From: an uncultured Eubacteriales bacterium
GTDB taxonomy: Bacteria > Bacillota > Clostridia > Oscillospirales > CAG-382
Length of the DNA: 6,680 bases
Assembly (NCBI GenBank): GCA_900554405.1
Contig: USHI01000075.1
Location: 1 to 6,680, forward strand
Direction of reading: 5' to 3'
Shown here piece after piece: positions 6,449-6,680 of the stretch (positions within the stretch are counted from its first letter, which is position 1; each line of letters begins with the position of its first letter). The notes below the pieces were generated by a model, which saw only the letters and a program-made list of their open reading frames with translations, was not told where the DNA came from and made no database searches. The position numbers were made by a program, and so were the translations under genes.

Positions 6449-6680
6449 TTATTTGCAGATAACTGCCCTGTGGAACACCTTTTTGCCCTTTTTGATCTTT
6501 ACGCCCGCGGCAAGCGCCGAAACGGGTATAACGGCGGAGATATCCGCCACCTTTTCGCCGTCGATGCTCACGCCGCCCTGCTCGATAAGCCGCCTTGCTT
6601 CCCCGCGGGAGCCGGCAAGCGAGCAGGCGAGCATAAGGTCGATAACGCCCATGCCCTCTGCCGGGACATCCGAAAGCTCC
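6449..6680 (-). CDS. tyrS: Tyrosyl-tRNA synthetase, C-terminal part (runs off the window)
   Basis: The last ~76 residues of a protein whose frame stays open to the right edge of the window; it ends at TAA 6449-6451. The methionine at 6652 is internal, because in-frame coding of the same character (ELSDVPAEG) continues upstream to the edge. The visible part is an S4-like RNA-binding domain: VIDLMLACSLAGSRGEARRL, then EQGGVSIDGEKV, and a final VKIKKGKKVFHRAV. That ending is characteristic of bacterial tyrosyl-tRNA synthetases, in which this domain binds the tRNA(Tyr) anticodon arm and long arm. The catalytic Rossmann domain with HIGH and KMSKS motifs lies outside the window. The stop is 74 bases before the trkA start on the same strand, so read-through into trkA is possible. 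A different S4 protein is less likely given this ending. Confidence 0.87.
   Translation of the reverse strand, partial: ELSDVPAEGMGVIDLMLACSLAGSRGEARRLIEQGGVSIDGEKVADISAVIPVSALAAGVKIKKGKKVFHRAVICK

Noticed and set aside
1..6680. CRISPR array, riboswitch, or new defence or toxin system
   Set aside because: No regularly spaced repeats, no recognisable riboswitch leader before any gene, and no defence or toxin motifs. The genes right of 1138 are ordinary metabolic and transport functions.

Overview
The window looks like ordinary chromosome from a moderately GC-rich member of the Bacillota, most likely class Clostridia. The signs are strong AGGAGG-type ribosome binding sites, a textbook sigma-A promoter, a DUF1836 gene, and protein sequences of clostridial flavour. 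I cannot place it below class from sequence alone. No mobile element, CRISPR array or recognised defence module is visible.

Left part (1-1030): a strong hairpin of unclear role precedes a complete tRNA-Asn(GTT) gene with encoded CCA, which is followed by its own intrinsic terminator. Next comes a strip of gene debris. First is a decayed, 5'-truncated remnant of a YbaK/ProX-type prolyl-tRNA editing gene (about 210-531). Second is an intact but chimeric reading frame (551-982). Its first ~54 residues match the start of a small Bacillota membrane protein, and the rest matches the C-terminal half of a GNAT acetyltransferase. This is the most unusual part of the window. It ends at an intrinsic terminator near 997-1028.

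Middle (1030-3523): a consensus promoter (TTGACA, 17 bp, TATAAT, with extended -10) drives a two-gene plus-strand unit. The first gene is a DUF1836 protein with a MerR-like helix-turn-helix appearance. The second, overlapping it by 8 bases, is a long-chain-type acyl-CoA synthetase (AMP-binding enzyme). The unit ends at a strong hairpin (3486-3523) that can also serve the convergent genes on the other strand.

Right part (3544-6680), minus strand: tyrS (only its C-terminal S4 domain is inside the window), then trkA, then trkH. TrkA and TrkH together form a potassium uptake system: TrkH is the membrane channel-like subunit and TrkA is the nucleotide-binding RCK gating subunit. The 17-base trkA-trkH gap indicates co-transcription. 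I found no convincing undescribed system; the chimeric frame and the DUF1836/acyl-CoA synthetase pair are the leads most worth following.
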